Positions 11,649-12,889 of a stretch of DNA of 12,889 nt are shown here, one piece after another. Positions within the stretch are counted from its first letter, which is position 1, and every line of letters begins with the position of its first letter. The position numbers were made by a program, and so were the translations under genes. The stretch covers positions 1 to 12,889 of the forward strand of contig JAEYRA010000183.1 in the NCBI GenBank assembly GCA_023409755.1, in the 5' to 3' direction. The DNA comes from Bacillota bacterium. GTDB taxonomy: Bacteria; Bacillota; Clostridia; Christensenellales; UMGS416. The notes beneath the pieces were generated by a model, which worked only from the letters and a program-made list of their open reading frames with translations, made no database searches and was not told the origin of the DNA.

Positions 11649-12829
11649 GGGTCGGTGAGGGTGGCGAGGTTGCCCTTCTTGTCGCGCCACATCTTACCGG
11701 CGGACCACAGCAACCCACCTTCGGGGGCGCTCTCCACCCCGCTCCAGATGGTCACACTCTCCCCCGGGGCCAGCGTACTGCCCGCCGGGAAGAAATAGCA
11801 ATCGTTTCCCTTGTCGGTGAGCAGGCTCCAACCGGTCAGGTCCACGGCGGCGTTGCTTTGGTTGGTGACGGTCACGCTCTCGGCCACCGGGTCCAGCGCC
11901 GTGATGGCCAGACCAGCCGGTTTACCCGGCGCCGCCACGGGCTCCATCTGTGGGCCGGTGTCGGCCATCCACACCCGCACGGTGCCGGTGTGGCCCAGCA
12001 GTGCCGTGGTGCTGCCGATGGCCTGCAGCCGGTGCAGCACGGCGGCGGAAAGTTCATTGTCGTTGCTGTCCTCGTTGGGAATGATGGAGAGCACGGGCGA
12101 CACCGCGCGCAGGAACGCCTCGCCGGTGGCGTCGTCCTTGCCGTGGTGGCCCACCTTCAGCACATCACAGCCGATGGCCTGGCCGCTTTGCAGCAGCGCC
12201 GCCTCGGCGTCCAGGCATTGGTCGGCGCTGAAAAGAACGCTTAGCCCGCCGCACTCCATGCGGATGACGAGACTGTTGTCGTTCTCCTCCTCATGGGTGC
12301 CATTGGGGCCCACCACAGCGAAGGCAGCCTGCCCAATGGTCACCACATCGCCCGCAGCAATCGTCTGTTTGGGCAGGTCATGCTCGGCCAATACCTGATC
12401 GAGCTTGCTGCTGTTGCCTGCAAAGTCGTATGCGGTGGTGTAGAAGGCATCACAGGGCATCATGGACAGTATGGTGTCCAGGCCGCCCCGGTGGTCCGCG
12501 TGGGGGTGAGAGAGGAAAATGGCCGACAACCTGGTGATGCCCAGACGCCGGAACGTCCGGCCCACCTCACCCACACCGCTTTTGGGGCCGGTGTCCACCA
12601 TCACCCACTGGCCGTCGGGCAGGCCGATGAGCGTGGCGTCGCCCTTGCCCACGTTGAGGAAATAGAGCGTGGGGCTGCCGGCGGTTGCCGTCGCTGCCGC
12701 CGTGGCAGCTGCCGCGCTCGTGGTGCCGGCGGGCGTTGGCGCAGACGTGCCACCCCCCCGGCAGCCCGCCAGCAACAGCAGCCCCGCCAGCAGCAGTGCC
12801 ATCGTCCGTCCCCTTGCCTTGCCGCCCAT
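11618..12829 (-). CDS. Secreted lipoprotein: ComEC-type metallo-beta-lactamase domain plus lamin-tail-like domain
   Basis: The 403-residue protein has a lipoprotein signal (ALLLAGLLLLAGC, Cys23), then a low-complexity Ala/Thr linker (28-52) as expected for a surface-tethered protein. Residues 53-290 are a metallo-beta-lactamase fold of the ComEC/Rec2 C-terminal type. The pieces are LNVGKGDATLIGLPDG, VMVDTGP, the metal motif HPHADH (108-113), VLFSADQ (Asp203) and VLKVGHHG (His228/229). Residues about 302-400 resemble a lamin-tail (LTD) beta-sandwich (VTVTNQSNAAVDLTGWSL...LAPGESVTIW). Hydrolysis of nucleic acid or another phosphoester outside the cell is plausible because this metallo-hydrolase subfamily has such members; it is not shown. 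ATG 12829 has AAGGAGG 6 bases upstream, and a -10 TATAAT lies at 12882-12877. Confidence 0.88.
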   Translation of the reverse strand: MGGKARGRTMALLLAGLLLLAGCRGGGTSAPTPAGTTSAAAATAAATATAGSPTLYFLNVGKGDATLIGLPDGQWVMVDTGPKSGVGEVGRTFRRLGITRLSAIFLSHPHADHRGGLDTILSMMPCDAFYTTAYDFAGNSSKLDQVLAEHDLPKQTIAAGDVVTIGQAAFAVVGPNGTHEEENDNSLVIRMECGGLSVLFSADQCLDAEAALLQSGQAIGCDVLKVGHHGKDDATGEAFLRAVSPVLSIIPNEDSNDNELSAAVLHRLQAIGSTTALLGHTGTVRVWMADTGPQMEPVAAPGKPAGLAITALDPVAESVTVTNQSNAAVDLTGWSLLTDKGNDCYFFPAGSTLAPGESVTIWSGVESAPEGGLLWSAGKMWRDKKGNLATLTDPYGRVVSTME

Positions 12830-12876
12830 CGCGCACCTCCTTGTCCCATTGTCCAGTGTCCGCTCCCCTTTCCCCG

Positions 12877-12882
12877 ATTATA
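12877..12882 (-). promoter_or_regulatory. -10 element for the metallo-beta-lactamase lipoprotein
   Basis: The minus strand reads a perfect TATAAT about 48 bases upstream of the start codon. Its -35 would lie beyond the end of the window, so the promoter is only half visible. Confidence 0.5.
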
Positions 12883-12889
12883 CCCATCC

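Overview
This 12.9 kb window looks like chromosomal DNA from a high-GC member of the Firmicutes, most likely the Oscillospiraceae/Ruminococcaceae part of the Clostridia. The signs are strong AGGAGG-type ribosome binding sites, an amidase_6 protein, Gram-positive-type lipoprotein signals, GGDEF proteins, and GC-rich intergenic DNA packed with short hairpin repeats. The taxonomic call is inference. I see no rRNA, tRNA, CRISPR array, transposase or phage gene.

Layout. Position 1-107 holds the last codons of a phosphomannose-isomerase-like gene (+), followed by a clear terminator. A convergent, hairpin-rich spacer (173-626) separates it from a cytosolic protein with two GGDEF domains (627-1664, -). 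A divergent promoter region then drives a + strand run: a diacylglycerol/lipid kinase (1825-2709) overlapping an alpha/beta-hydrolase-fold protein that has lost both its catalytic Ser and His (2706-3602), then recF (3668-4792), a small NTF2-like hypothetical protein (4805-5233) and a 58-residue two-helix membrane protein (5226-5402). Next is a lower-GC gene of an uncharacterised conserved family (5686-6444, +), preceded by a structured 5' leader. It converges on an amidase_6 protein (6524-7123, -). Bases 7124-7869 carry no convincing gene but many inverted repeats, including a composite repeat whose hairpins differ while the flanks stay alike.

The right third is about lysine/diaminopimelate synthesis. 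dapB (7900-9105, -) and dapA (10463-11341, -) each have their own promoter and are separated by a + strand HTH-TPR regulator (9369-10394). The main discovery candidate is that DapB is fused at its C terminus to a tandem ACT module that looks like the regulatory half of an aspartokinase. DapA in turn lacks the residues that bind inhibitory lysine in the E. coli enzyme. Together they suggest that feedback control has moved from the first to the second enzyme of the branch. No lysine riboswitch is visible; instead a palindrome sits between the -35 and -10 of the dapA promoter.

The window closes with a 48-residue lipoprotein-like ORF (11502-11648, +) that overlaps the 3' end of a secreted lipoprotein (11618-12829, -). 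The latter combines a ComEC-type metallo-beta-lactamase domain with a C-terminal lamin-tail-like domain.
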